From Edaphobacter flagellatus (lineage in GTDB: Bacteria; Acidobacteriota; Terriglobia; Terriglobales; Acidobacteriaceae), in the NCBI RefSeq assembly GCF_025264665.1, contig NZ_CP073697.1, positions 2,976,001-3,040,000 on the forward strand: 64,000 bases of DNA, given 5' to 3'. Each line of letters begins with the position of its first letter. The stretch's first letter is position 1. The translations under genes were made by a program, and so were the position numbers. Positions 7,938-16,392 of the stretch are shown here, one piece after another. The notes below the pieces were generated by a model. The model was given only the letters and a program-made list of their open reading frames with translations, was not told the DNA's origin and made no database searches.

Positions 7938-9875
7938 ATGCTTCGGCAAACGGAACAACATCATCTGCATCATCTGCGGCGCTGGCTGCTGACGCTGGGA
8001 TGCGCGCCGCTCGTTTTACTGGCAGGCTGTCCGCAGAACAATGCGGCACAGGCCGGTGCGCCGGGCAAGCTCTCACCGCAGGCCACGGCTCCTGTTCCTG
8101 CAGGAGCGTCGCAGGCTGCCGCATTGCCAACGACGGCCCAGACCGTAGAAGACTCCGCCAGGGCGTACAAAGCGCAGCAGCTCATCAATCGCGTCGAGCA
8201 GATCTATCGCAGCGGCGTCGATAACTACCGCGCAGGACACCTCGAAGCGGCGCGCGCAGATTTCGATTCGGCCGTCGATCTGATGCTCACCAGCGGTCTC
8301 GATCTGAAGAAGGACCCGCAGCTCTCCGACGAGTTTGAGCATCTGCTCGATTCGGTCAACGCGCTCGAGATTGCGGCGCTGAAGCAGGGGAATGGACTCT
8401 CGCCCGCCATTGAAGCCGCGCCTCTCGATGCTGCAAATGAGGTGACGTTCAAATCGGACGCAGCCCTGAATGCTCAGCTCTCCGCCGAGCTGAAGACGAC
8501 GCAGTCGGATTTTCCGCTTGTCGTCAACGACTACGTCGCCGGCTTCATCAATTACTTCTCCAACTCGCAGACAGGCCATGCACACCTGCTTCGCTCGCTT
8601 GAACGTGCCGGCAAGTACAAGGACATGATCCAGCGCATCCTTCGCGAAGAGGGAGTGCCGCAGGATGTCATTTATCAGGCGGTCACGGAGTCCGGTTTCC
8701 AGCCGCAGGTCGTCAACCGCTCCTCGGGTGCAGCAGGCATGTGGCAGTTCATGCCGTTCACCGGAGCCTATGGTCTCGCGCGTAACGGCTGGGTAGATGA
8801 GCGCTTCGATCCCGAGAAGTCCACGCGTGCCTATGCGCGCTACATCAAGACGCTCTATAACCAGTTTGGCGACTGGTATCTCGCCATGGCTGCTTACGAC
8901 TGGGGGCCGGGCAATGTGCAGCGCGCGGTGATGAAGACCGGCTACGCCGACTTCTGGGAGCTGTATCGCCGTGGCGTGTTGCCGGGCGAGACGAAGAACT
9001 ACGTTCCGGGCATCATCGCCGCCATCATCATGGCGAAGAATCCCGCGCAGTATGGGCTCGACAAACTGGTGCCAATGGCGCCCGTCATCTCCGACACCGT
9101 CACGATCGACTACACGATCGACCTGCATCTGGTGGCCGATGTGACCAACGCCTCGCTGCAGGAGATCGTAGCGCTGAATCCTAGCCTCTTGCGTATGAGC
9201 ACACCGCACGACACGCCGTTCGACCTGCATATCCCCGCCGGTACGAAAGATGCCTACGTCGCCCGCATCAAGGAGATTCCCGAAGAGAAGCGATCGAGCT
9301 GGCGCTTCCATGTGGTTCGCGCCGGTGAATCGCTGGACTCGATTGCGACCGTGATGCACGCGCGCGCCAGCGAGATCGCCGAGACCAATGGCATCACAGC
9401 AGGCGAGAGTGTGGATGAAGGGGATGAGCTGATCATTCCGGTCACGGTAGCCGCGGCCGCATCACGCCCTTCGCGCTATACCGTTCGCCGCGGCGACTCC
9501 TTGATTACGGTCGCAGACCGGTTCGGAGTCTCAGTCGAAGAGCTTCGCAGGTGGAATCATCTTTCATCGAGCACGGTCTCTCCCGGTCACGTACTGCTCG
9601 TCGCCGAGCCGGTGAAGCTTGCGCCGGGAACGCGCGTTCGCGGAAAGGGTGCACACGGTAAGCGCAGCTCGACGCATGGGGCCACATCGTCGAAACATGC
9701 AGGCGGGAAGGGCTCATTGCGCGCAAGTGCGAAGTCATCGAGCGTGAAATCGTCGAGCACGAAGACGACGAAAGCTTCGTCTTCAAAGGGTGGTGCTGCG
9801 TCTTCGTCGAAGAGCAAAACCTCCTCTTCGAAGTCGTCTTCCAAATCCAAATCGAAATCGAAAGCTGCACGTTAA
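7938..9875 (+). CDS. mltD: Membrane-bound lytic murein transglycosylase (MltD-like) with LysM domains
   Basis: The protein begins with a lipoprotein signal (APLVLLAGC, lipobox Cys31), so it is anchored to a membrane on the periplasmic side. Residues 235-330 form a lysozyme-like SLT domain: catalytic Glu about residue 251 in the ESGFQP motif, then SSGAAGMWQFMP and the MAAYDWGPGNV segment, as in family 1D enzymes. Two LysM peptidoglycan-binding modules follow (about 457 and 514). The last 80 residues are a Ser/Lys/Thr-rich low-complexity tail, unusual for MltD, perhaps for wall or DNA/polyanion contact. It cleaves the glycan strand to 1,6-anhydromuropeptides. Start supported by AGGA five bases upstream. 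Confidence 0.92.
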   Translation: MLRQTEQHHLHHLRRWLLTLGCAPLVLLAGCPQNNAAQAGAPGKLSPQATAPVPAGASQAAALPTTAQTVEDSARAYKAQQLINRVEQIYRSGVDNYRAGHLEAARADFDSAVDLMLTSGLDLKKDPQLSDEFEHLLDSVNALEIAALKQGNGLSPAIEAAPLDAANEVTFKSDAALNAQLSAELKTTQSDFPLVVNDYVAGFINYFSNSQTGHAHLLRSLERAGKYKDMIQRILREEGVPQDVIYQAVTESGFQPQVVNRSSGAAGMWQFMPFTGAYGLARNGWVDERFDPEKSTRAYARYIKTLYNQFGDWYLAMAAYDWGPGNVQRAVMKTGYADFWELYRRGVLPGETKNYVPGIIAAIIMAKNPAQYGLDKLVPMAPVISDTVTIDYTIDLHLVADVTNASLQEIVALNPSLLRMSTPHDTPFDLHIPAGTKDAYVARIKEIPEEKRSSWRFHVVRAGESLDSIATVMHARASEIAETNGITAGESVDEGDELIIPVTVAAAASRPSRYTVRRGDSLITVADRFGVSVEELRRWNHLSSSTVSPGHVLLVAEPVKLAPGTRVRGKGAHGKRSSTHGATSSKHAGGKGSLRASAKSSSVKSSSTKTTKASSSKGGAASSSKSKTSSSKSSSKSKSKSKAAR

Positions 9876-10061
9876 GTTTCCTTACAAAAAAGAGTGCTTG
9901 CTATTTTCTGGCGCATGAGGGCATTCTGTTGCTAGAATCTCGTGCCGGATACAGATTCGTATTTACGTCTGTACTGAAAACATCCGGGACGTTGATGGAA
10001 GCGAAGAGTCAGTAGAAGAGTTACAAGAGAGTCAAAAGCGCAGGCGAGGGAAAAGGCGATC

Positions 10062-10730
10062 ATGATGTTCGACGACGAGACGATCAAGCTTCATGCAGCA
10101 GCTGCGGCAGACGATCACGACTTTGATGACGATGACCTGAACGATCGTTTCGAGGACGACGAAGAGGAAGAAGAGGTTCTTGTCTCTTCCGATGACGATG
10201 AGGATGAAGGGGCCTTCGTTCGCGAGGAAGTAGCTGTCTTCATCCGCGAGGTTCCCAGCCGCGTCGAAGAGGCCACACTCTTTACTCCGCCTCCTCCGGT
10301 TCGCGAGCCTGAGGCTCCGGCTGCTCCTGCCGTAAAGAAAGCTGCGGCGAAGAAGCCGGCTAAGAAGGCTCCCGCGAAAAAGGCGGCGGTCAAGAAGGCT
10401 CCGGCGAAGAAGGCCGCAAAGAAAGCGCCTGCGAAGAAAGCAGCCAAGAAGGCTGTGAAGAAGTCCGCAGCGAAGAAGACATTGAAATCTGCCGCGAAGA
10501 AGGCCGGTGCCCGGCGCGGCGGTAAGGTTGCCCCTAAAAAGGCAGCCAGCAAGAAGGGCACGGCAAGCAGCAAAAAATCTAGTAAGAGAGGTATAACCTT
10601 GGCAACGAAGAAAGCAGCAAAAAAGGCAACCAAGAAGGCAGTAAAGAAGGCTCCCGCGAAGAAGGCGGCCAAGAAGGCCCCGGCTAAGAAGGCAGCCAAG
10701 AAGGCAACCAAGAAGGCTGCCAAGAAGTAA
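10062..10730 (+). CDS. Histone H1-like Lys/Ala-rich protein with acidic N-terminus
   Basis: The 222-residue product is chimeric in composition. Residues 1-65 are strongly acidic (runs of Asp and Glu, DDEEEEEVL). Residues 88-222 consist of degenerate KKAPAKKA and KKAAKKA units broken by one Arg/Gly-rich segment (ARRGGK). The basic part resembles eukaryotic histone H1 tails and bacterial HctB/AlgP-type proteins that bind and compact DNA. The acidic head could mask the basic tail until DNA is met; that is inference. The start is one of two adjacent ATG codons (10062, 10065). The gene is isolated and ends at a strong terminator. Confidence 0.8.
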   Translation: MMFDDETIKLHAAAAADDHDFDDDDLNDRFEDDEEEEEVLVSSDDDEDEGAFVREEVAVFIREVPSRVEEATLFTPPPPVREPEAPAAPAVKKAAAKKPAKKAPAKKAAVKKAPAKKAAKKAPAKKAAKKAVKKSAAKKTLKSAAKKAGARRGGKVAPKKAASKKGTASSKKSSKRGITLATKKAAKKATKKAVKKAPAKKAAKKAPAKKAAKKATKKAAKK

Positions 10731-10753
10731 GCACGATTTAACCTAAGGCAAGC

Positions 10754-10793
10754 AAAAAGGCCCGGTTTGCTCGAATGAGCGCCGGGCCTTTTT
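10754..10793. terminator. Bidirectional intrinsic terminator
   Basis: AAAAAGGCCCGG (10754-10765) pairs with CCGGGCCTTTTT (10782-10793). T tracts on both strands let it end the histone-like gene and, in reverse, the peroxiredoxin gene. Confidence 0.9.
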
Positions 10794-10821
10794 GCGTCTG
10801 TACGAATTTGTTACAGCCAGG

Positions 10822-11364
10822 TTACTGTTTGTTGGCCGCGATGGCAGCCAATACTTCTTCGCTATGCGTCTGCACATCGACCTTCGGCCAGAACTTCACA
10901 ACCTTGCCGCTGGGCGAGATGAGGTAAGTCTGCCGTTGTGCGAACTTCATATCTCCATGCGACGCCACCGGAACGCCGTAGGCGTCGACGACCTTATGGT
11001 CCGGATCAGCCAGCAGCTTGAAGCTGAAGGTGTCCTTCGAGCACCATGCCTTGTGCCCCTCAACCGTATCGAGGCTGACGCCGAGCACCACGGCATTGGC
11101 TGCATCGTACTTCGCCATATCGCGTTGAAAGTTGTGCGCCTCGATGGTGCATCCAGTCGTCTGATCCTTCGGATAGAAGTACAGCACGACCCACTTGCCT
11201 TTGTAGTCGCTCAGACTGACCGGCTTGTCCTCCTGCGAGGGCAGCGTGAAGTTCGGAGCGGCCGAGCCCACAGCGATGGCGTCTGACGCGGCGTGAGCCT
11301 TGATGCCTAATCCGCATGTTGCAACGACGCCAAAAATGACTGCGATCCAAATTCCTTTGCGCAT
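10822..11364 (-). CDS. Exported peroxiredoxin (Bcp/AhpC-TSA family)
   Basis: A thiol peroxidase of the Bcp/PrxQ type carrying a signal peptide (MRKGIWIAVIFGVVATCGLG, cleaved near AHAAS), so it should work in the periplasm. The peroxidatic cysteine lies in YPKDQTTGCTIEA. The resolving cysteine that most Bcp proteins have five residues later is absent (EAHNF instead). Another Cys occurs in KAWCSKD and may take over, or the enzyme is one-Cys. Start ATG 11364 has AAGGGG 7 bases upstream; the ATG at 11370 is an alternative. Length of 180 is normal once the signal is removed. Confidence 0.9.
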   Translation of the reverse strand: MRKGIWIAVIFGVVATCGLGIKAHAASDAIAVGSAAPNFTLPSQEDKPVSLSDYKGKWVVLYFYPKDQTTGCTIEAHNFQRDMAKYDAANAVVLGVSLDTVEGHKAWCSKDTFSFKLLADPDHKVVDAYGVPVASHGDMKFAQRQTYLISPSGKVVKFWPKVDVQTHSEEVLAAIAANKQ

Positions 11365-11502
11365 CTTCATTCCCCTTTTGTAGAGCATGCTCTCCAGACG
11401 ATTCCACGAATCAACAAGACGCACGGCCTGATGACGGTGCATAAAGATTCTACGTCTCAGACACAGGATTATGACATTCCTGGGACGAATGGCCCCCATT
11501 CG

Positions 11503-12390
11503 CTAGTCTGCAACGATGGCAATACCTGCGGCGTCGGCTTCCGCAGCAATGGCCGCTGGATCGAACATCAGCGTCCTTCCGGCTTCAAGAGCAAGACACG
11601 TCGCACCCGCCTGGCGCATCGTGCGAATGGTCGGCACGCCCACGACCGGTACGTCGAAGCGCATGTCCTGGTTGGGCTTGGCGACCTTCACCACGGTCAG
11701 TGCGCGACGCAGCGTGGTCGCGTCGGCAGCGTTCTGGCGCACCGCATCTTCAGCATCGAGTGTGCGGAAGAGCGCCCCGGCGCGCTCGATGGTCGCGTCC
11801 GTCCCCTCCATCGCTTCCACTGCAACGCAGGCCTGCGCGGCAATCACGACGGTCTGGCCCAGGTCGTATCCCGCGATGGCCCGAGCAACGGTACGCCCAT
11901 AGACAATATCCTTCTGCTCCTCGTCGTCCGGAGCGCGCTTGGTAAGCACTCCGGGCGTGGCCAGCAGCGGCTCAAGAAACTGCGTGGATGAAATCAGCTC
12001 GATCCCTTCATCGCCCAGAACCTTCGCGACGGCCCCCAACAACACATCCGTAGAGCGTGTGCGCAGATTCAACAACAGCTTCGCCAGCCTCCAGTCAGGA
12101 CGGATGCTGGAAAAGATCTGCTTGTGCTTCACCTGCCCGGCCATCACAGCCCGCGTTACGCCCTCAGCTTGAAAGGTCTCGATCAGCCGCGATAACTCTC
12201 CCAGCGACAGCCAGTGCACATGCACATTAGTGTCGGCCGAGGCGCGCACGTTCATCGCCGGATCCGTCTCCTCCTTGATCGCGGCGACCACGACCGTCAG
12301 CCCATGCGCACGCGCAGCGTCGAGCAGAAGAAACGGGAAGCGTCCGTTCCCGGCGATCAGTCCAAGTTTTTCCGTTGCTGCCATCGTCAT
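11503..12390 (-). CDS. lpxI: UDP-2,3-diacylglucosamine pyrophosphatase LpxI
   Basis: This 295-residue protein matches the LpxI (former DUF1009) family from its opening LGLIAGNGRFPFLLLDAAR to the C-terminal VGVPTIRTMRQAGATCLALEAGRTLMFD block. LpxI hydrolyses UDP-2,3-diacylglucosamine to lipid X and UMP in the cytoplasm. It replaces LpxH in alphaproteobacteria and several other phyla. It is the last gene of the fabZ-lpxA-oxidoreductase-lpxI run and starts 3 bases after the oxidoreductase stop, so coupling is likely. Identification is strong from gene context and motif style. Confidence 0.93.
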   Translation of the reverse strand: MTMAATEKLGLIAGNGRFPFLLLDAARAHGLTVVVAAIKEETDPAMNVRASADTNVHVHWLSLGELSRLIETFQAEGVTRAVMAGQVKHKQIFSSIRPDWRLAKLLLNLRTRSTDVLLGAVAKVLGDEGIELISSTQFLEPLLATPGVLTKRAPDDEEQKDIVYGRTVARAIAGYDLGQTVVIAAQACVAVEAMEGTDATIERAGALFRTLDAEDAVRQNAADATTLRRALTVVKVAKPNQDMRFDVPVVGVPTIRTMRQAGATCLALEAGRTLMFDPAAIAAEADAAGIAIVAD

Positions 12391-12393
12391 TTC

Positions 12394-13533
12394 TTAGTGA
12401 GCCAGTGTTACCGTGCGTCCCGTCCGCGCCGATTCGCGCGCCGCCGCAAGAATCCGCACCACCGTTACATTCGTATCGAGTGCCGTCAGGTCACCCCTGG
12501 GATCGATCTTGTGCGCAAGCACCGCCGTCAGGTAATCCAGAGAGTTATCCTGCGGCGCTGTCAGCGGCGTCGCAATTTCGACGCGCTCGTCCGTCTCGCC
12601 TGGAAGCCTTACGCGCAGCTTGTCCGCCTTCACCGTGTCCACATAGCCTTTCGCTCCATAAACCTCCATATCCTTGCGGTCGAACGGCCAGTTCCACGAA
12701 CCCTGAATGATTGCCTGCGCGTGCGGATACTTCAGCAGGATCGTTGCGTCATCGTCGACCTTGGGATAGATATCCGGCTTGATCTGCAGCGTAATCGCTG
12801 TCACCGAGACAGGCGCCTCGCCATGCAGGAACCACGTGGCGAGATCGGCGCCATAGCAGCCGAAATCAAACAGCGCTCCCGCCCCGTTCTGTTTCGGATC
12901 GGTCAGCCAACCCAGGAACTCCGGTCCCACCCCGATCTCCTTCGGCCCGCGATGCCCGTCATGGATGACCAGCTTGCGAAGATCGCCGATCTTGCCCTCG
13001 CCAAGCATCTGATATGCGGCTGTGTTCGAGGCATACCAGGTCGTCTCGTAGTTGGTCAGAACAGGCACGTTGTACTGCTTCGAAAGCTTCGCAATCGCCT
13101 CCGCATCTTCCACGGTCGTAGCCAGCGGCTTCTCCACCATCACGGCAATGTGTTGAGGAACAGCCTGCTCGATGGCTTTCCGATGGTCCGCAATGGAGCT
13201 ATAAACAAGAATCGCCTGTGGATGCGTCTTCGCCAGCATCTCCGTCTCGCTCGCGAAAAAGATGCTTTCCGGCAGCTTCGTCTGGGCCGCATACTTTTGC
13301 CGAAGCGCCGCGTCAGGCTCTGCAATCCCCACAAGCTCGACATTGTTGTGCGACGGCAGGCTGCGCAGAAACCCCTGCACATGCCCATGCACCAGCCCAA
13401 CGATGGCGACGCGAATGTGATCCTGCGTCTGCGCTTGAAGCGCAGACGTAAGTTGAAGCGTGGAGGCAGCGATCAGCAGGCGTGAGAGGCAGCGGCGCAG
13501 ATGAGCGTGAACGATGGGACACCTCCGTTGCAA
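12394..13533 (-). CDS. Secreted Gfo/Idh/MocA-family oxidoreductase in the lipid A operon
   Basis: The fold signature is an N-terminal Rossmann unit (IRVAIVGLVHGHVQGFL), the EKPLATT motif used for cofactor and substrate contact, and the C-terminal IHDGHRGPKEIG sheet domain. Ahead of the Rossmann unit is an unmistakable hydrophobic leader (LSRLLIAASTLQLTSALQAQ) with no internal Met after it, so the product is probably exported. The start is unclear: TTG at 13533 lies 6 bases after the lpxA stop, while a good GGAGG sits inside the frame, 6 bases before an ATC codon at 13515. The cytoplasmic relative GnnA makes UDP-GlcNAc3N for lipid A; a leader argues against that role here. Confidence 0.8.
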   Translation of the reverse strand: MQRRCPIVHAHLRRCLSRLLIAASTLQLTSALQAQTQDHIRVAIVGLVHGHVQGFLRSLPSHNNVELVGIAEPDAALRQKYAAQTKLPESIFFASETEMLAKTHPQAILVYSSIADHRKAIEQAVPQHIAVMVEKPLATTVEDAEAIAKLSKQYNVPVLTNYETTWYASNTAAYQMLGEGKIGDLRKLVIHDGHRGPKEIGVGPEFLGWLTDPKQNGAGALFDFGCYGADLATWFLHGEAPVSVTAITLQIKPDIYPKVDDDATILLKYPHAQAIIQGSWNWPFDRKDMEVYGAKGYVDTVKADKLRVRLPGETDERVEIATPLTAPQDNSLDYLTAVLAHKIDPRGDLTALDTNVTVVRILAAARESARTGRTVTLAH

Positions 13534-13539
13534 CGAAAG

Positions 13540-14325
13540 TTATTTGATAACGCCGCGCTCGCTCTTCGCGATGAACTCGGCCAGATAGGCTACGCGCTCG
13601 CCGAACTCGCCTGAGGCGATCTTCTCGCGGATGGCAGCAAGCGCTTCGGTGGTGTTCAGCTTCGATGCCTGGAGCAGCCTGTAGGCGGCACGCAGCTGCT
13701 TGATCTCCTCCGGCGTGAACCCTTTGCGCTCAAGCCCGACCTTATTGATGCCATACGCGCGATTATTGCGTTCGATGCTCGTCAGCGAGTAGGGAAGCAC
13801 ATCCTGCGTGATCGTCGTGCCTCCGCCGATGTAGGCATACTTGCCGATGGTGCAGAACTGATGCACTGGATTGAGAGCGCCGACCGTGGCATAGTCTTCC
13901 ACCGTAACGTGTCCGGCGAGCGTGGCCGCATTGGCCAGAATGCAGCCGTCGCCGATCACGCTGTCGTGCCCGATATGCACATAGGCCATAATCAGGCAGC
14001 CGGAGCCGATGCGCGTCGTGCCGCCGCCGCCCACCGTGCCGCGCGAGATCGTGACGTATTCGCGGATGTCGTTCTTGTCGCCGATCACCAGCCGGGTCGG
14101 CTCACCCTTGTACTTCAGGTCCTGCGGCGCGATGCCGAGGCAGGTGAAGGAGAAGACGCGATTGTCGTCGCCCAGCGTCAGGTGGCCGTCCAGCACCACG
14201 TGCGAGACCAGCTCACAGCGCTCGCCCAGCACAACGTTGGCGCCTACCGTGCAGTAAGGACCCACCGTGCAGCTTGCGGGAATCTTGGCGCCTTCGTGGA
14301 CAATGGCTGTGGGATGAATGCTCAC
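13540..14325 (-). CDS. lpxA: UDP-N-acetylglucosamine O-acyltransferase LpxA
   Basis: A trimeric left-handed beta-helix acyltransferase, visible as hexapeptide repeats from residue 3 (IHPTAIVHEGAKIPASCTVG) to about residue 190, followed by the helical C-terminal domain. The catalytic His lies in the GALNPVHQFCTIG / MAYVHIGHDS region. LpxA transfers a 3-hydroxyacyl chain from ACP to UDP-GlcNAc, the first step of lipid A synthesis. It starts with GTG 14325, 6 bases after the fabZ stop; AAGGA is 10 bases upstream. The length of 261 residues is standard. The neighbours fabZ and lpxI confirm the pathway. Confidence 0.97.
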   Translation of the reverse strand: MSIHPTAIVHEGAKIPASCTVGPYCTVGANVVLGERCELVSHVVLDGHLTLGDDNRVFSFTCLGIAPQDLKYKGEPTRLVIGDKNDIREYVTISRGTVGGGGTTRIGSGCLIMAYVHIGHDSVIGDGCILANAATLAGHVTVEDYATVGALNPVHQFCTIGKYAYIGGGTTITQDVLPYSLTSIERNNRAYGINKVGLERKGFTPEEIKQLRAAYRLLQASKLNTTEALAAIREKIASGEFGERVAYLAEFIAKSERGVIK

Positions 14326-14331
14326 CGGAGG

Positions 14332-14850
14332 CTATCCTTCGGCCTTCTTATTAGCGCGGGGAACGAGCGCGCACATCACCGTCGCCTCGCACACCACCTT
14401 GCCTTCGACAGTGGCCGTGCCCTGCATTCTTACGGCGCTGGTGCGCCAGTTCAGCACCTTCACCTCGATGCGTACCTGGTCACCCGGCACGACCGGCCGG
14501 CGGAACTTGGCTTCGTTGATGCCGGTAAAGACCATCAGCTTGTTGTCGCGATCGGGAATCTCGGTCAGCAGCAGCGCGCCGCCAGCCTGTGCAATCGCTT
14601 CGATCATCAGCACGCCGGGCATGATGGGATAGTCCGGAAAGTGTCCCTGGAACTGCGGCTCGTTGAAGGAGACGTTCTTGATGGCGACAATGCGCTGCTT
14701 GCGCTCAATTTCAACGACGCGGTCGATCAGCAGAAACGGATACCGGTGCGGCAGGATGGACATGATCTCATGGATGTCCAGCGTCTGCTTCGTCGCAGGT
14801 GTTTCAGGCGCCGCAACGGCGGCTGAGATGGTTTCAGTCGATTCACTCAT
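14332..14850 (-). CDS. fabZ: 3-hydroxyacyl-ACP dehydratase FabZ
   Basis: A hotdog-fold dehydratase. It carries the diagnostic LPHRYPFLLIDRV (about residue 34), then GHFPDYPIMPGVLMIEAIAQ with the catalytic His and Glu. An N-terminal extension of about 20 residues (Ala/Thr/Pro-rich) precedes the core. FabZ removes water from 3-hydroxyacyl-ACP in fatty acid elongation and thereby competes with LpxA for the same hydroxyacyl-ACP. The 6-base gap to lpxA makes an operon almost certain. Confidence 0.97.
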   Translation of the reverse strand: MSESTETISAAVAAPETPATKQTLDIHEIMSILPHRYPFLLIDRVVEIERKQRIVAIKNVSFNEPQFQGHFPDYPIMPGVLMIEAIAQAGGALLLTEIPDRDNKLMVFTGINEAKFRRPVVPGDQVRIEVKVLNWRTSAVRMQGTATVEGKVVCEATVMCALVPRANKKAEG

Positions 14851-14907
14851 GGCAGCCCTGAGTATAAACCGCGGCCCTGCGCGGCCTTGTAACTTTCTGG
14901 CCGCCGG

Positions 14908-15756
14908 TTACTTCTTCTTTAGCAGGTTATCTGGATTGAAGAGATCGTCCGACAAATCCTGGTTGTAGGTCACCTTGGTATAGAAGCGCTGGTTCACCAT
15001 GTCTCCATTGTGGTAACGCGTAACGGTGTAGGCCGTCGGCAGACCCTGCACCGTGTGGTAGTCGTCGTACGTCTCCACCTCTTCGTCGAAGTCCTTGAAC
15101 GTCGGGTTGCGCCACTTATAGGTTCGGCGCAGGGGAAGGTGCGTCGTCGCGTCCAGCTCCAGTGTCACAGCGTCGTTATCGGCGCTGAGTACACTCACCT
15201 TGTCCGTGATGCGCCGCTCCACCATTGAGGTGCCTTCAGCGAGAATCATCACCCCCGGAGCCTTGATCCATTGGTTGACCACGCTCTCGACCGAGTGGTT
15301 GCGGCGCCGCTGATACTCGCTGACGATATCTTTCGGCAGCGTCGTGCGGCCTTTGAAGGTAACCTCATACGCATTGTCCGCTGTATAAATCTGCACGACA
15401 TCGATCTTTTTGCCGGGCATGATCATGCCGCGGTCCGTCTTGAAGCCGATCCGCTCGGCCTCAGGCTTGCCGGAGCCCGGAAAACGCCGCCAGCCCTGAT
15501 ACTCAACCAGGTTTCCGTTCGGCTGTCCCTGAAAGAAGGTGGCCGTGCGTCCTTCGAACACCATGTCTTTGCGGTCGAACCACGCCGGGCCGCCAAGCGC
15601 TTCGATCATCTGGTCGATCAGCTTCTTGCCAAGCTGCTCCTGCGTCATGCCACTCTGTTGCGTCGGAGCCGCACTGGGAATCTCACTGGCCTGCGCCCAG
15701 ATCCGCGGCGCAGGCAATAAACCTGCAAGCAGCAGCAGCGAAAAAAAACGCTTCAT
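14908..15756 (-). CDS. Periplasmic protein with LolA-like beta fold, function unknown
   Basis: A 282-residue product with a signal peptide (MKRFFSLLLLAGLLPAPRIW) and a mature part that reads as alternating beta strands, including IDVVQIYTADNAYEVTFKGRT-like and LELDATTHLPLRRTYKW segments. The latter resembles the outer-membrane lipoprotein-sorting (LolA-like) fold common in acidobacteria. Start ATG 15756 has GGAG 5 bases upstream; an upstream in-frame ATG (15780) would disrupt the signal. It lies 57 bases upstream of fabZ on the same strand and may belong to the lipid A transcription unit, which would fit a role in envelope biogenesis. No catalytic motif is visible. Confidence 0.7.
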   Translation of the reverse strand: MKRFFSLLLLAGLLPAPRIWAQASEIPSAAPTQQSGMTQEQLGKKLIDQMIEALGGPAWFDRKDMVFEGRTATFFQGQPNGNLVEYQGWRRFPGSGKPEAERIGFKTDRGMIMPGKKIDVVQIYTADNAYEVTFKGRTTLPKDIVSEYQRRRNHSVESVVNQWIKAPGVMILAEGTSMVERRITDKVSVLSADNDAVTLELDATTHLPLRRTYKWRNPTFKDFDEEVETYDDYHTVQGLPTAYTVTRYHNGDMVNQRFYTKVTYNQDLSDDLFNPDNLLKKK

Positions 15757-16007
15757 CGTCACTCCAGTCATCCAATTCAAACAGCATCATCACTTACGTC
15801 TTGAAGCGTCTGGCCTCAAGTCACGAGCGGCCTCTTCCGTTGGACGTCTCCCGTCGGGTGAAGGCAGCGGATTCCTGCTTACCCGAGGAGGAATGGCCTG
15901 CCGAAAATTTTGCATGCGCCATACGCTGACGCTACCCAAATCCGCTATGATGGTGCAACTTTCCACGCTTTGCATCTTAGTTCGCCAATAAAAAGGGGGA
16001 CTTGCAC

Positions 16008-16388
16008 GTGAAGATTGCTACTCTCATCGCCCGCATCCTGCTCGGCCTGATGTTTACCATCTTCGGCCTGAACGGGTTCTTCCACTTCCTGCCCATGCAG
16101 CTGCCCCCAGGGGATGCCGGGACGCTGTTCACCATCATGTTCAAGTATGGATGGGTCACCTTCCTCAGCCTGCTCTACGTCATTGCCGGTGTGTTGTTGC
16201 TGGCAGGCCGCTATATGGGCATCGCGCTTACGATCCTCGGGCCCATCATCGTCGTCATCCTGCTCTACCACGTCACAATGGACCCGAAGGGCATCGGTAT
16301 GGGCTTGTTTGCCGCTCTGCTCGAGGTCTTCCTGATCTACGCTTACTGGCACCACTTCGGGCCGGTCTGCACCAACGGCAGAGTCTGA
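16008..16388 (+). CDS. DoxX-like small integral membrane protein
   Basis: A 126-residue protein with four hydrophobic helices. It starts IATLIARILLGLMFTIFGLN, followed by the FFHFLPM segment typical of DoxX/DoxD-like proteins. Start GTG 16008 is preferred because AAAAGGGGG lies 7 bases upstream; the TTG at 16002 is too close. DoxX relatives associate with redox enzymes or act in thiosulphate oxidation in archaea; the small bacterial ones are of unknown function. It converges with the following gene with only 4 bases between the stops. Confidence 0.8.
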   Translation: MKIATLIARILLGLMFTIFGLNGFFHFLPMQLPPGDAGTLFTIMFKYGWVTFLSLLYVIAGVLLLAGRYMGIALTILGPIIVVILLYHVTMDPKGIGMGLFAALLEVFLIYAYWHHFGPVCTNGRV

Positions 16389-16392
16389 AGAG

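Noticed and set aside
8073-9359. 428-residue minus-strand frame opposite mltD
   Set aside because: No motif or ribosome site; the plus-strand frame has complete SLT and LysM signatures.
10115-10723. Ala/Phe-rich minus-strand frame opposite the histone-like gene
   Set aside because: It is the mirror of AAG/GCC codons of the Lys/Ala tail; no start signals.
12394-13533. GnnA-type UDP-GlcNAc oxidoreductase for GlcN3N lipid A
   Set aside because: The context fits, but the leader peptide implies export and no GnnB transaminase gene is adjacent; kept as a question instead.
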